Positions 15,084-23,747 of a stretch of DNA of 38,920 nt are shown here, piece after piece. The translations under genes were made by a program, and so were the position numbers. Source of the stretch: Acidobacteriota bacterium (lineage in GTDB: Bacteria > Acidobacteriota > Thermoanaerobaculia > Thermoanaerobaculales > Thermoanaerobaculaceae); the NCBI GenBank assembly GCA_004298115.1, contig SCRJ01000113.1:1-38920 (forward strand). Direction: 5' to 3'. Below the pieces are notes generated by a model. It did not search any database. It worked only from the letters and a program-made list of their open reading frames with translations, and was not told where the DNA came from. Position 1 is the stretch's first letter. Each line of letters opens with the position of its first letter.

Positions 15084-18000
15084 ATGCCACGAACCGTTGT
15101 CAAGACGCGATGCTCACTTGCGACCGCAGCGGCGGCCGGGTTGCTGGCCCTGCTCGGTGCACGCGGCGCCGCGGCGCAGTGCTACAACGGGGACTCGTAC
15201 ATCTACGACCTGTGCGCCACCGAGACCAGCGGCACGATCTACGACACCAGGGGGGCGTTGCACGGCTTCGAGGTGAACGCCGAGGGGCACGAGTTCCTGA
15301 TCGCGACCCTCAAGGCCGACCTCACCATCTGGGACGTCACGAACCTGGCCCCCGGCAGCCTCACCCCGAGGGTGGCCTCGTCGCTGCACATCCCCTGGGA
15401 CGGCGTCAAGCTTGGAGCGGACAGCCACTGGCCGTACACCGACCACCTGCCGAATATCGCGACGCTCGCGAACTACCCGTACGCCCTCGCCTCGATGTAC
15501 GACTTCGGCTGGGACTTCCTCCACGTCGGCGCCACCTCGCAGGGGTTCCTCGGGAACGGCTACAAGCCGGCCGCGCAGCTCACCAACGGCACGTACGTCA
15601 GCGCGGCGCTGTTCGAGGTCGGCGGCATCGCCTACGCGGCCGGCCAGCAGCTCGACCAGGCGAGCATCGCGGCCAACGACAAGTCGGTCCGCATCTACAC
15701 GCTGGGCAGCTACAACAACCCCTCGGCGCCCCCGGGCTCGGCGACGATGGGCCAGGGCGTCCGGGTGCCCGCCGGCTCGGCGGGCGACGGGGCGTACGCC
15801 GGCTTTCCCCTCGCGCTCGGGAGCAATCAGCTCTGGGCCTACTACGACTCCACGAGCGGCAAGACGTTCCTGTTCGTCCGCTACATCACCGGCGGGGGGC
15901 TCCTGATCGTGGACGTGAGCACCCCCAGCCAGCCGCAGCCCGTCACCTGGATTCAGAGCGACTCCACGCTGTTCGCCGGCAACTGGGCGGTGGACTCGGA
16001 CAACCAGACGCTCTGGGTGGGGGACCCGACCCATCCGATCATCCACCCCTACCAGATCGTTGTGGGCAGCGTGCTCGGCCTGGCGACGGTGACGCTGAAC
16101 GCCGGGACCCCGTTCCCCTACTGGGGCGACGGGACGGCCAGCGCGTACGGGACCGTGATCAGCGCGCGGGGCGGCCTCCTCGTCGCCGCCTCCGGGTACA
16201 AGATCGGCTACCTGAGCCTGCTGGGCGGCGGGACGCCGACGCCGATGGCGAAGCAGACGCCGTACACCGACCTCTCGGGGCGGATCTGCGCCAACTCCGC
16301 GTACAACGAGAGCGTCAACGGCATCACCGCGTTCAGGATCGCGGGCAACTACTTCGCCTGCCGCTCGATGATCGTCTCCGCCGACATCGTCGGCATCAAC
16401 AACGCCTGCATGTCCACCACGCCGGTGCCGGGGTTCTCGATCTCCGGCGGCGACGCCGCGGCCGCCTGCAACCTCACCGCGGCCGAGAACGGGTTCCCGG
16501 GCGACACTCTCACCATCACCGACCAGTCCGGCGGGGTGTGGAGCACGGGCGGCTCGCTCGACATCCAGAGCCCGCCGGGCTCCACGATCGGGACGTCGTA
16601 CGGCGGCTCGTTCCCGGCGACGATCACGCAGCACGGCTCGGTGCAGTGGCCCTCCTCGCCGAGCACGCCGCCCGGCGACTTCACCGTCGTCGAGACGATC
16701 TCGGGCGGCACCCCGAACCAGGCGAGCAAGACCCTCACCCTCTGCGCCGCCCCGAAGGCGACGCTGACCGTGAACGTGGGCGGGACCGCCTGCGTCAACC
16801 CCGCGACCGGGTGCAACGGCCTGGTCAACGACGGTGTGGTCCTCGGCAACACCGCCCAGGGGCACCCGGCGGTCGCCGTCGGGCCAACGTACTTCTACCA
16901 GGCGGCGAGCGACCCCTCGGCGTCGCAGGGCTCGTCGTTCTCGCTCGCGGCGAAGACGACGTACACCGTCGGCGTCGTCGTCCCGTACTCGTTTACCGCG
17001 CCGAACGACCCGAACTGCTCCAACGCGCTCTTCGGCGCCAACGTGCCCGCGACCCCGTACCACGCCTGCTCGGTCGGCACGATCGTCGCCGGGTACGGCG
17101 CCGCGAGCTTCGAGGTCCAGCAGCCCGCCGGCGCGAAGGTCGCCGACGCCTTGCAGGCGGGGAACGTGCTCGTGGACCAGCCGGTGACCCTCAAGTTCAC
17201 CGGCCGCGTCGCGACCGGCGACACCCCGAACTTCACCTGGACCGGCATCGGGATGGCGGGGCAGCCGGCGTGCGTCTACTCCGGCGCGCCGAGCTACACC
17301 GGCACCCTGTGCACGATCCCGGCCGGCGCGCTCACCGTCGGCCCGGCGCAGAGCTGGGGCCTGACGATGGCCGTCTGCTCCGGCGGCGGGGGGTTGGGGA
17401 GCGCCTGCACGACGCTCGCCGACACGGTCACCTCGCCGCCGGTGAGCGTGACCCCGAGCGCGTACTCGTTCGCGTTCACGGTCTCGCCGGCCACGACCAA
17501 CATCGGCGGCACGGTCTCGATCACGCTCACCAACGCCATCCCGCCGCCGGGGGGGTTCACCTCGCTGACGTTCAACCTCGGCGGCACGACGTGCGACCTC
17601 GTCACCCAGAAGTCGGTGCAGTGCGGCAGCATCTTCGGCGGCAACCAGTGCCAGGTGACCGGGTCGCCGATCCTGACGTACACCTACGGCGCGAGCGAGG
17701 CGGGGAAGGTGGAGACGATCACCGCGACCGCCTTGTACGGCTCCGGCCAGACGCTCACCTCGCCCTCGACGGGGCAGGTGGCCGTCACGACCAGCGGCGC
17801 CTGCCCGTGCCCGAGCGTCACCACCACGGTGAACGGCCCGAACACGGCGCCGGTCAACCAGACCGTGCAGTTCTCGGCGAGCGCCAGCTCGACCGCCGCG
17901 ATCACTGGCTACAGCTGGACGTTCGGCGACGGCGGCAGCGCGACCGGGCAGAGCGCGAGCCACACCTACACCAGCAGCGGGCTGTACACGGTCCGGGTGA

Positions 18001-21000
18001 CGGCGACGAACTCGTGCGGCCAGACCGGCAGCGCGTCCTACTCGATCCAGGTCGGCGGCGGAGGCGACGGCAACCTGACGATCACCCCGAGCCCGGCGAC
18101 CGTCAACCCGGGCAGCCCGGTGACGTTCACGTTCTCGCCGGGGGTGAGCCGGAGCGGCGACCAGGTCACGATCACCTTCGGGGACGGCACGCAGGCGCAA
18201 GTGAGCTACATCGCGGCGTTCTGCAGCGTGGCGAGCCCGTGCAACATGGTCACCCACCCCTACTCGACCCCGGCGAGGTACACCGTCACGGCGAGCGGGA
18301 CGGTGAGCGGCGTTGCCGTGGGTGGCTCGACCTCGGTGACGGTTCTCTCCAGCTGTGCCCTCCCGTCGGCCCCGGCCGCCTCGTTCACCTTCACGCCGGC
18401 CGCGCCGCGCGTCGGCCAGGTCGTGGGCTTCGCCGACACCTCGTCGGGGACCCCGACCTCCTGGGCGTGGGCGTTCGGCGGCCCCGGCGTGGCCGGCACC
18501 TCGCTGGGAATGGTCCACACCGCCGCCACCGGCAACCTCGCGATCACGCCGAACCCGGGCACCGCGGCGGTCGGGCAGACCGTCATCTTCACCTTCTCTC
18601 CGGCGCTGACGGCAATCAACGATTCCCTCAGTTTCAACTTCGGCGACGGCACGACGACACCGATCTCGTACAACCCGAGCCTGTGCGGCGGCGGGTGCAG
18701 CGCGATCTCGCACGCGTACTCCGCCGCCGGCACGTACACCGTGTCGGCCAGCGGGGCGGCGGGCGGCGTGTCGGTGTCGGGGAGCAGCTCGGTCACGGTC
18801 AGCGGCGCGGGCGGGGGCAGCCTCACCATCACGCCGAGCCCGGCCAACGCGGCGATCGGCCAGACCGTCACGATTGCTTTCTCGCCGGCCGTCGGCCAGA
18901 CCGGCGACTCCGTCGTCATCACCTTCGGCGACGGCACCTCGCAGACGGTGTCGTTCCCGGGGTGTCAGACCAGCGGTGGCTGCAACGTCGCCAGCCACGC
19001 CTACGCGGAGGCCAACACCTTCATCGTGACCGGCAACGGCACGGCGGGGGGCGCCGGCGTGACCGGCAGCGCCACGGTCGTCGTCTCCGCCGGCGGCAGC
19101 GGCGGGAGCTCGACCGCGCAGAACCCGAGCTACACGTTCACCGCCCCGGGCACCTACACCGTGACGCTGACCGCCACGAACTGCAAGGGTTCGACCCAGG
19201 CGTCGCAGCAGGTGACCGTGCTGCCGACCTGCGACCAGAAGGCCCCTCCGACGCCGGACTTCACCTGGCCCACCGGCGCGGTGGCCGGGTTCCCGGAGCA
19301 GCAGCAGCCGTACGTCGGACAGCAGATCACGCTCACCGACGCCTCGACCGGCAGCCCGACGTCGTGGCACTGGTACGACTTCAACGAGCTGGCGATGGAC
19401 CGGACCGTGATGACGCCGACGTTCACCTTCACCTGGCCCACCAACCTGCCCGCAGGCGCCAAGAACCTGCGCATGACCGCCGCTAACTGCTTCGGCGCCT
19501 CGGCGGAGGTCATGAAGACCATGACGATCTACCCCGACGTGCGCCACGTCGTCGCCGACTTCTCCTGGAGCGACGGCACGCTGGCGACCGGCGCGCCGGT
19601 CACGCTCACGGCCGCCACCGGCGACGCGTACGGGAACCCCGACACCTTCACTTGGACGTTCGACGACGGCAGCACGCAAACCGGCCCGTCGGTGACTCAC
19701 ACCTATACCTGTGCCGGGTCGCACCGGGTGACGCTGGCCGCGTCGCGCAGCTACTCCGCCGCGGTTCCTCCGGGGACGGCCTCGCACACCCTCACGGTGA
19801 CCGGCAAGCAGTGCGGGCCGGATGCGGTCATGACGGTGGACGCCGCCAAGACCAACGGTCTCAACGGCACCACCTGGCTCACCGACGTGCGCATCTTCAA
19901 CCCCTCGTCCCAGCCCTCGCAGATCACGGTGCAGCTCCTGCCGGTCGGTTGGAACAACAGCTCGCCGCCGAGCAAGGTCAATACGCTGTCGCCGCATGCC
20001 ACGTGGGTGCTCAACGACGTCCTGGCGTGGGCGCAGAGCGGGGGGGTCGTCGGCACCGACGTCAAGAAGGCGGCGCTGCGCATCGTGTACGACAACCCCG
20101 AGAACGTGGCGCCGATCCTGGTCAGCGAGACCTACACGACGGCGCCCTCCGGCGGCGGCACCTACGGCCAGCTCACGCCGGGGATCGAGGTGGTGCCGAA
20201 CACCACGCCACCCATTCTGTGGATCACCGGAGTCCGCAACAACGGCACCACGAGCGGGTTCCGGACGAACTACAGCCTGCTCAACCTGCGCGACACGGCC
20301 GTCTCGAACCTGCAGTTCACGCTTCTTGATCCCACCGGGAAGTCGCTCGCCACCCAATCGGTGAACCTCGGGGCGTTCGAGTACCGGCAGGACTCGCTCG
20401 CCAACCTGTTCGGCGGCGCGTCCGCCGCGGTCAGCTCCGACCCGCTCGCCGTCAAGGTGGTGGTGCCGGCCGACTCCGACGTGCAGGCGTACGCCTCGGT
20501 GGTGGACAACCTCACCGGCGACCCGGTGCTGGTCCCGGCGGTGCCGCCGCCGTCGGTCCCGATCTTCATCCCCGCGGTGGCGTACACGCCGGGCGTCAAC
20601 GGGACGGTGTGGCGCAGCGACCTGCAGCTCACCAACCCAGACGCGGCGCCGCACACCTGGGCCGTCACCTACACGCCGGGCGGGCAGAACCCGCTGCCGA
20701 TCGTCACGCAGAAGCCCACCGTTGCTGCGCAGAGCACCGTGCGCTACGACGACCTGCTGTCGTGGCTGTACGGCAACCGGCTGACCGATGCCGACAAGAC
20801 CAGCGGCGTGGTCGAGATCACGCCCGCCGACGGGAGCGGCGTGTACCCGATCGTGCAGGCGCGCTCGTTCAACCAGACCGGCAACGGCACGTTCGGCCAG
20901 AACATCCCGCCGATCACGCCGGACATGGGGGTCGCGGCCGGGCAGGGCAAGCGCCTGCTGCTCACCGGGATGTCGAGCGAGGATATCGCCCGCACCAACC

Positions 21001-21320
21001 TCGGCTTCGTGAACCTCTCTGCTACGTCTGGCGTCAACTTCTCGGTGATGTTCTACGACCAAGGTGGCAACGTGCTCAACCCCGTCGATGACCAGCAGAA
21101 CCCGATCCCGTACACGTTCTCGCTCGGCGTCGGCGGGTGGGACCAGGACAAGCTGGAGAACCGGTTCAGGAACGTCTTCAAGACCGGGCTCCCGGCGAAC
21201 CTGGCCGCCATTTCGGCGGTGATCCAGGTGACGGACGGCGGCCCCGGGACGGTGTACGCCACCGTGATCGACAACCTGACCGGCGACCCCAACTTCATCC
21301 TGGCGCAGCCCGCCCCGTAA
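15084..21320 (+). CDS. Giant secreted multi-PKD protein with propeller and duplicated C-terminal module
   Basis: The 2078-residue protein starts with a signal peptide (ATAAAAGLLALLGARGAAAQ). Residues about 60-450 are LVIVD/propeller-like strands (FEVNAEGHEFLIATLKADL, LTIWDVTNL). Ig-like strands follow to about 910. PKD1 (916-989) is canonical, with YSWTFGDGG and HTYTSSGLYTVRVTATN. Three related PKD-like repeats start at residues 997, 1151 and 1246. A second PKD is split: its first half is at about 1094-1133 and its second at about 1339-1379. Two more PKDs cover about 1385-1575. The tail (1578-2078) is a duplicated module, each copy closing with NLTGDP. There is no LPXTG motif or membrane anchor. 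The ATG at 15084 follows GGAGG by six bases. It is likely a cell-surface or extracellular binding protein; ligand unknown. Confidence 0.88.
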   Translation: MPRTVVKTRCSLATAAAAGLLALLGARGAAAQCYNGDSYIYDLCATETSGTIYDTRGALHGFEVNAEGHEFLIATLKADLTIWDVTNLAPGSLTPRVASSLHIPWDGVKLGADSHWPYTDHLPNIATLANYPYALASMYDFGWDFLHVGATSQGFLGNGYKPAAQLTNGTYVSAALFEVGGIAYAAGQQLDQASIAANDKSVRIYTLGSYNNPSAPPGSATMGQGVRVPAGSAGDGAYAGFPLALGSNQLWAYYDSTSGKTFLFVRYITGGGLLIVDVSTPSQPQPVTWIQSDSTLFAGNWAVDSDNQTLWVGDPTHPIIHPYQIVVGSVLGLATVTLNAGTPFPYWGDGTASAYGTVISARGGLLVAASGYKIGYLSLLGGGTPTPMAKQTPYTDLSGRICANSAYNESVNGITAFRIAGNYFACRSMIVSADIVGINNACMSTTPVPGFSISGGDAAAACNLTAAENGFPGDTLTITDQSGGVWSTGGSLDIQSPPGSTIGTSYGGSFPATITQHGSVQWPSSPSTPPGDFTVVETISGGTPNQASKTLTLCAAPKATLTVNVGGTACVNPATGCNGLVNDGVVLGNTAQGHPAVAVGPTYFYQAASDPSASQGSSFSLAAKTTYTVGVVVPYSFTAPNDPNCSNALFGANVPATPYHACSVGTIVAGYGAASFEVQQPAGAKVADALQAGNVLVDQPVTLKFTGRVATGDTPNFTWTGIGMAGQPACVYSGAPSYTGTLCTIPAGALTVGPAQSWGLTMAVCSGGGGLGSACTTLADTVTSPPVSVTPSAYSFAFTVSPATTNIGGTVSITLTNAIPPPGGFTSLTFNLGGTTCDLVTQKSVQCGSIFGGNQCQVTGSPILTYTYGASEAGKVETITATALYGSGQTLTSPSTGQVAVTTSGACPCPSVTTTVNGPNTAPVNQTVQFSASASSTAAITGYSWTFGDGGSATGQSASHTYTSSGLYTVRVTATNSCGQTGSASYSIQVGGGGDGNLTITPSPATVNPGSPVTFTFSPGVSRSGDQVTITFGDGTQAQVSYIAAFCSVASPCNMVTHPYSTPARYTVTASGTVSGVAVGGSTSVTVLSSCALPSAPAASFTFTPAAPRVGQVVGFADTSSGTPTSWAWAFGGPGVAGTSLGMVHTAATGNLAITPNPGTAAVGQTVIFTFSPALTAINDSLSFNFGDGTTTPISYNPSLCGGGCSAISHAYSAAGTYTVSASGAAGGVSVSGSSSVTVSGAGGGSLTITPSPANAAIGQTVTIAFSPAVGQTGDSVVITFGDGTSQTVSFPGCQTSGGCNVASHAYAEANTFIVTGNGTAGGAGVTGSATVVVSAGGSGGSSTAQNPSYTFTAPGTYTVTLTATNCKGSTQASQQVTVLPTCDQKAPPTPDFTWPTGAVAGFPEQQQPYVGQQITLTDASTGSPTSWHWYDFNELAMDRTVMTPTFTFTWPTNLPAGAKNLRMTAANCFGASAEVMKTMTIYPDVRHVVADFSWSDGTLATGAPVTLTAATGDAYGNPDTFTWTFDDGSTQTGPSVTHTYTCAGSHRVTLAASRSYSAAVPPGTASHTLTVTGKQCGPDAVMTVDAAKTNGLNGTTWLTDVRIFNPSSQPSQITVQLLPVGWNNSSPPSKVNTLSPHATWVLNDVLAWAQSGGVVGTDVKKAALRIVYDNPENVAPILVSETYTTAPSGGGTYGQLTPGIEVVPNTTPPILWITGVRNNGTTSGFRTNYSLLNLRDTAVSNLQFTLLDPTGKSLATQSVNLGAFEYRQDSLANLFGGASAAVSSDPLAVKVVVPADSDVQAYASVVDNLTGDPVLVPAVPPPSVPIFIPAVAYTPGVNGTVWRSDLQLTNPDAAPHTWAVTYTPGGQNPLPIVTQKPTVAAQSTVRYDDLLSWLYGNRLTDADKTSGVVEITPADGSGVYPIVQARSFNQTGNGTFGQNIPPITPDMGVAAGQGKRLLLTGMSSEDIARTNLGFVNLSATSGVNFSVMFYDQGGNVLNPVDDQQNPIPYTFSLGVGGWDQDKLENRFRNVFKTGLPANLAAISAVIQVTDGGPGTVYATVIDNLTGDPNFILAQPAP
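18072..19100 (+). repeat. Three PKD-like coding repeats, two nested inside another PKD
   Basis: Units start at about 18072, 18534 and 18819. They read N/S-L-x-I-TP-x-P, then FTFSP or IAFSP, then a TFGDGT-type turn, then HxYxxxxxYTVxASG-like ends. The first unit stands between PKD1 and PKD2. The second and third interrupt PKD2 between SWAWAFGG (ending about 18482) and STAQNPSYTFTAPGTYTV (from about 19110). Confidence 0.75.
19815..21317 (+). repeat. Tandem duplicated C-terminal module
   Basis: Two modules of about 240-255 residues follow each other (residues about 1578-1820 and 1826-2078). Each has a first half with NGTxWxxDLxxxNP and a second half with RTNYSLLNL or RTNLGFVNL, and ends YASVVDNLTGDP or YATVIDNLTGDP. 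The halves themselves look like related beta-sandwiches, giving an A-B-A-B arrangement. Confidence 0.7.
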
Positions 21321-21343
21321 ACCCGCATCGTTGCGTTCCACCC

Positions 21344-21369
21344 GCGGCCCGCCCTCACCGGCGGGCCGC
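21344..21369 (+). terminator. Hairpin after the PKD protein gene
   Basis: GCGGCCCGCC (21344-21353) and GGCGGGCCGC (21360-21369) form a perfect ten-base stem with a CTCACC loop, 23 bases past the stop. Only TTCG follows, so termination may depend on the stem strength. I see no clear promoter between here and the GTG at 21450. Confidence 0.6.
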
Positions 21370-21449
21370 TTCGCCGTGCGGGAACTGGCTGACCAGCGGG
21401 CGACCTCCGACCCGACCGCGTCAAGGTGGGTTTGTGTTAGCCTCGTGGC

Positions 21450-22682
21450 GTGGAGAGAGAGACCGCGCCGACGGCGACGGACACCCCCCCCAGCGTCGAG
21501 ATCCGCGGTTTGGCCAAGCGCTACCTCCTTTTCGGTCGGCGCCGCGACCGCGCTCTCGCGCTGCTCGGGCGCACCGGCGGCCTGCGCAGCGTGACGGCAC
21601 TCGAGGGGATCGACCTCGAGGTCCGGCCCGGCGAGGCGGTCGGGGTGGTCGGCGAGAACGGCTCCGGCAAGAGCACGCTCCTGCGCCTCGTGGCCGGGAT
21701 CTCGACCCCGGACGCCGGGACGATCCGCGTCGCTCAGCCGGTGGCGCCGATCCTCGAGCTGGGGCTCGGCTTCCACCCCGAGTTCACCGGCCGCGAGAAC
21801 GCGCTCCTCTACGGCTCCCTACTCGGCATTCCCGCGCCGGCAATGGCGGAGCGTCTCGACGACGTGCTGGCGTTCGCGGAGCTCGGGGAGTTCGTGGACC
21901 GGCCGCTGCGGACCTACTCCTCGGGAATGGCGGCCCGCCTGGCGTTCGCAGTCGCCACGAACGTTGACCCGCGGGTGCTGGTGGTGGACGAGGCGCTCGC
22001 GGTGGGCGACGGAGCGTTCCAGAAGAAGTGCGTGGACCGCATGGTGCGGTTCAAGGAGGAGGGCCGCACCGTCCTGTTTTGCTCGCACGCGATGTACCTC
22101 GTCACCAGCTTTTGCGAGCGGGCGGTATGGCTGCACCAGGGGCGGATCCGGAACGAGGGCCCGTCGCAGGGCGTCGTGGAGGAATACGAGAGCTACCTGA
22201 TGCAGCGCGAGAAACGGCGCCTGGCGGGTGTCGCCGAGACGCCGTGGAGGCCGGCGGTGGTCGGAGGGCGGCGCGGCAGGATCGCGGACGTGCGCGTGCT
22301 CGGCCTCGACGGCTCGCCGGCGGAGAGGATGGGCCCGGGGGAGGGGTTCGAGGTGGTGCTCGCGGTCGAGAGCCTGGACCGGTCGTCCGCGTTCCATGTC
22401 GCCGTCGCGATCGATTCCCAGGACGGGCGCTGCATCTTTGCCGCCACTACCCACTTCGACGGGGTCGCACCGCTGGCCGGCGCGACGGAGTACGAAGTTC
22501 GCCTGCGCATCCCGGCGTTGCCGCTGGCGTCGGGCACGTTCGCGGTCTCGGGGTTCCTGTTCGACGAGAACGGCCTGCACACCTACGACCAGGTCGTGGC
22601 GCCGGCCGCGCTCCGCGTCGAGAGGGCGCGCTGGACGCCGTCGCTGCTCGAGCTCGACCACGAATGGATCGTGTCGGGGTGA
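21450..22682 (+). CDS. Polysaccharide ABC exporter ATPase with C-terminal glycan-binding domain (Wzt-like)
   Basis: The 410-residue protein powers glycan export with a Wzm-type permease. The nucleotide-binding domain has Walker A GENGSGKS at residues 68-75, the Wzt-type segment LELGLGFHPEFTGRENALL, signature YSSGM at 156-160, and Walker B LVVDEALAVGD near 175-185. After the YESYLM linker (about residue 250) a beta-rich Wzt C-terminal domain runs to the end (FEVVLAVES, FHVAVAI, FAVSGFLFDENG). In characterised homologues this domain binds the modified end of the finished chain. The start is the GTG at 21450; no strong SD is visible. The permease partner is the gene at 10742. The downstream GT gene overlaps by GTGA at 22679-22682. 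Confidence 0.9.
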   Translation: MERETAPTATDTPPSVEIRGLAKRYLLFGRRRDRALALLGRTGGLRSVTALEGIDLEVRPGEAVGVVGENGSGKSTLLRLVAGISTPDAGTIRVAQPVAPILELGLGFHPEFTGRENALLYGSLLGIPAPAMAERLDDVLAFAELGEFVDRPLRTYSSGMAARLAFAVATNVDPRVLVVDEALAVGDGAFQKKCVDRMVRFKEEGRTVLFCSHAMYLVTSFCERAVWLHQGRIRNEGPSQGVVEEYESYLMQREKRRLAGVAETPWRPAVVGGRRGRIADVRVLGLDGSPAERMGPGEGFEVVLAVESLDRSSAFHVAVAIDSQDGRCIFAATTHFDGVAPLAGATEYEVRLRIPALPLASGTFAVSGFLFDENGLHTYDQVVAPAALRVERARWTPSLLELDHEWIVSG

Positions 22683-23710
22683 CGCGACGGCCCCTCGCGA
22701 TCGTCTACCTCCTCGAGGACACCGCGCTTTTCGGTGGGGTGAAGATCGTTCTGCACCAGGCGGAGTTGATGGCGCGGCGCGGGCACCGCGTGACGGTGGT
22801 GAGCAAGGGCGAGCGGCCGGCGTGGTTCCCGCTCAGCACCCAGTTCCTGCGTGTGCCGAGCTTCGACCCCGGACTGCTTCCCGCCGCCGACGTGACCGTC
22901 GCCACGTTCTGGACCACGATCGCGGCCGCGGCGGCGGTGCGAACCGGGCAGGGCGTGCACTACTGCCAGGGGTTCGAGGCGAGTTACACCCACAACGCTG
23001 CCGAGCACCCGCTGATCCTCGAGGCGTACCAGACGCAGATCCCGTTTTTCGCCTTGTCCCCTCACCTCGGGGTGCTGGTGGCGGAGAGGTTCCGCCGGCG
23101 GGGCCGCGTCGTGCCGCCGGCGCTGGCGCCGTATTGGCACTCGGCCTGGCGCAGCGGCCCGGGGCGGCCGCCGCGCGTCGTCATCGCCAACCCGTTCGAG
23201 ATCGACTGGAAAGGTGTGGCTACCGGTCTCGAAGCGATCCGCCTGCTGCGCGGGCAAGGCCTTCCGTGCCGCCTGATCCGGCTCTCGCAGTGGCCGCTTT
23301 GCGATGCCGAGCGCGCGGTGCTCGTGCCGGACGAGTTCCACCACGGACTCAAACCGCAGGAGGTGGCGAGGCTTGTGCGCGGCGTGGATCTCATGCTCGC
23401 CCCGTCGTGGGAACAGGAAGGGTTCGGCCTGCCGGTGCTGGAGGCAATGGCGTGCGGGGTGCCCGTGGTGGCGTCGGAGATCCCGGCGTTTTGCGGTTTC
23501 GCAGGCGCCGCCGCGGTGCTCGTGCCGTTCGACCGCCCCGAACGTTTTGCTGCCGCTGCGGCCGAACTCCTGAGTGACCGCCGGCGGTGGCGCACCGTGC
23601 GGCGCCGCCAACTCGAGGCCGCCCGGGCGTTTTTTGAGGCGCGGGTCGCGGCGATCGCCGAGGACGCACTGTACTGGATTGCGGAAGGGCGCTGGAGGAA
23701 CCGGCCGTGA
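22679..23710 (+). CDS. Glycosyltransferase family 4-like protein
   Basis: The 343-residue protein has the GT-B layout of family 4. Its N-terminal half carries FGGVKIVLHQAELMARRGH, the glycine-rich acceptor-side motif. The C-terminal half has APSWEQEGFGLPVLEAMACG and VPVVASEIPAF, the EGFGLPxLEAMA signature that binds the sugar nucleotide. It should transfer a sugar from NDP-sugar or similar during cytoplasmic assembly of the exported glycan. The GTG start overlaps the ATPase stop by four bases, so it is coupled to the exporter. The sugar and linkage cannot be predicted. Confidence 0.87.
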   Translation: MTRRPLAIVYLLEDTALFGGVKIVLHQAELMARRGHRVTVVSKGERPAWFPLSTQFLRVPSFDPGLLPAADVTVATFWTTIAAAAAVRTGQGVHYCQGFEASYTHNAAEHPLILEAYQTQIPFFALSPHLGVLVAERFRRRGRVVPPALAPYWHSAWRSGPGRPPRVVIANPFEIDWKGVATGLEAIRLLRGQGLPCRLIRLSQWPLCDAERAVLVPDEFHHGLKPQEVARLVRGVDLMLAPSWEQEGFGLPVLEAMACGVPVVASEIPAFCGFAGAAAVLVPFDRPERFAAAAAELLSDRRRWRTVRRRQLEAARAFFEARVAAIAEDALYWIAEGRWRNRP

Positions 23711-23747
23711 GGATGGCCAGCTCTCCTCGACGTCGCGACGCCGACCG

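Noticed and set aside
15114-21776. A 2220-codon open frame on the minus strand opposite the PKD gene
   Set aside because: It is a high-GC antisense shadow: Arg/Gly/Val-rich low-complexity sequence with no domain, start signal or family, while the plus strand shows clear PKD domains and a signal peptide.
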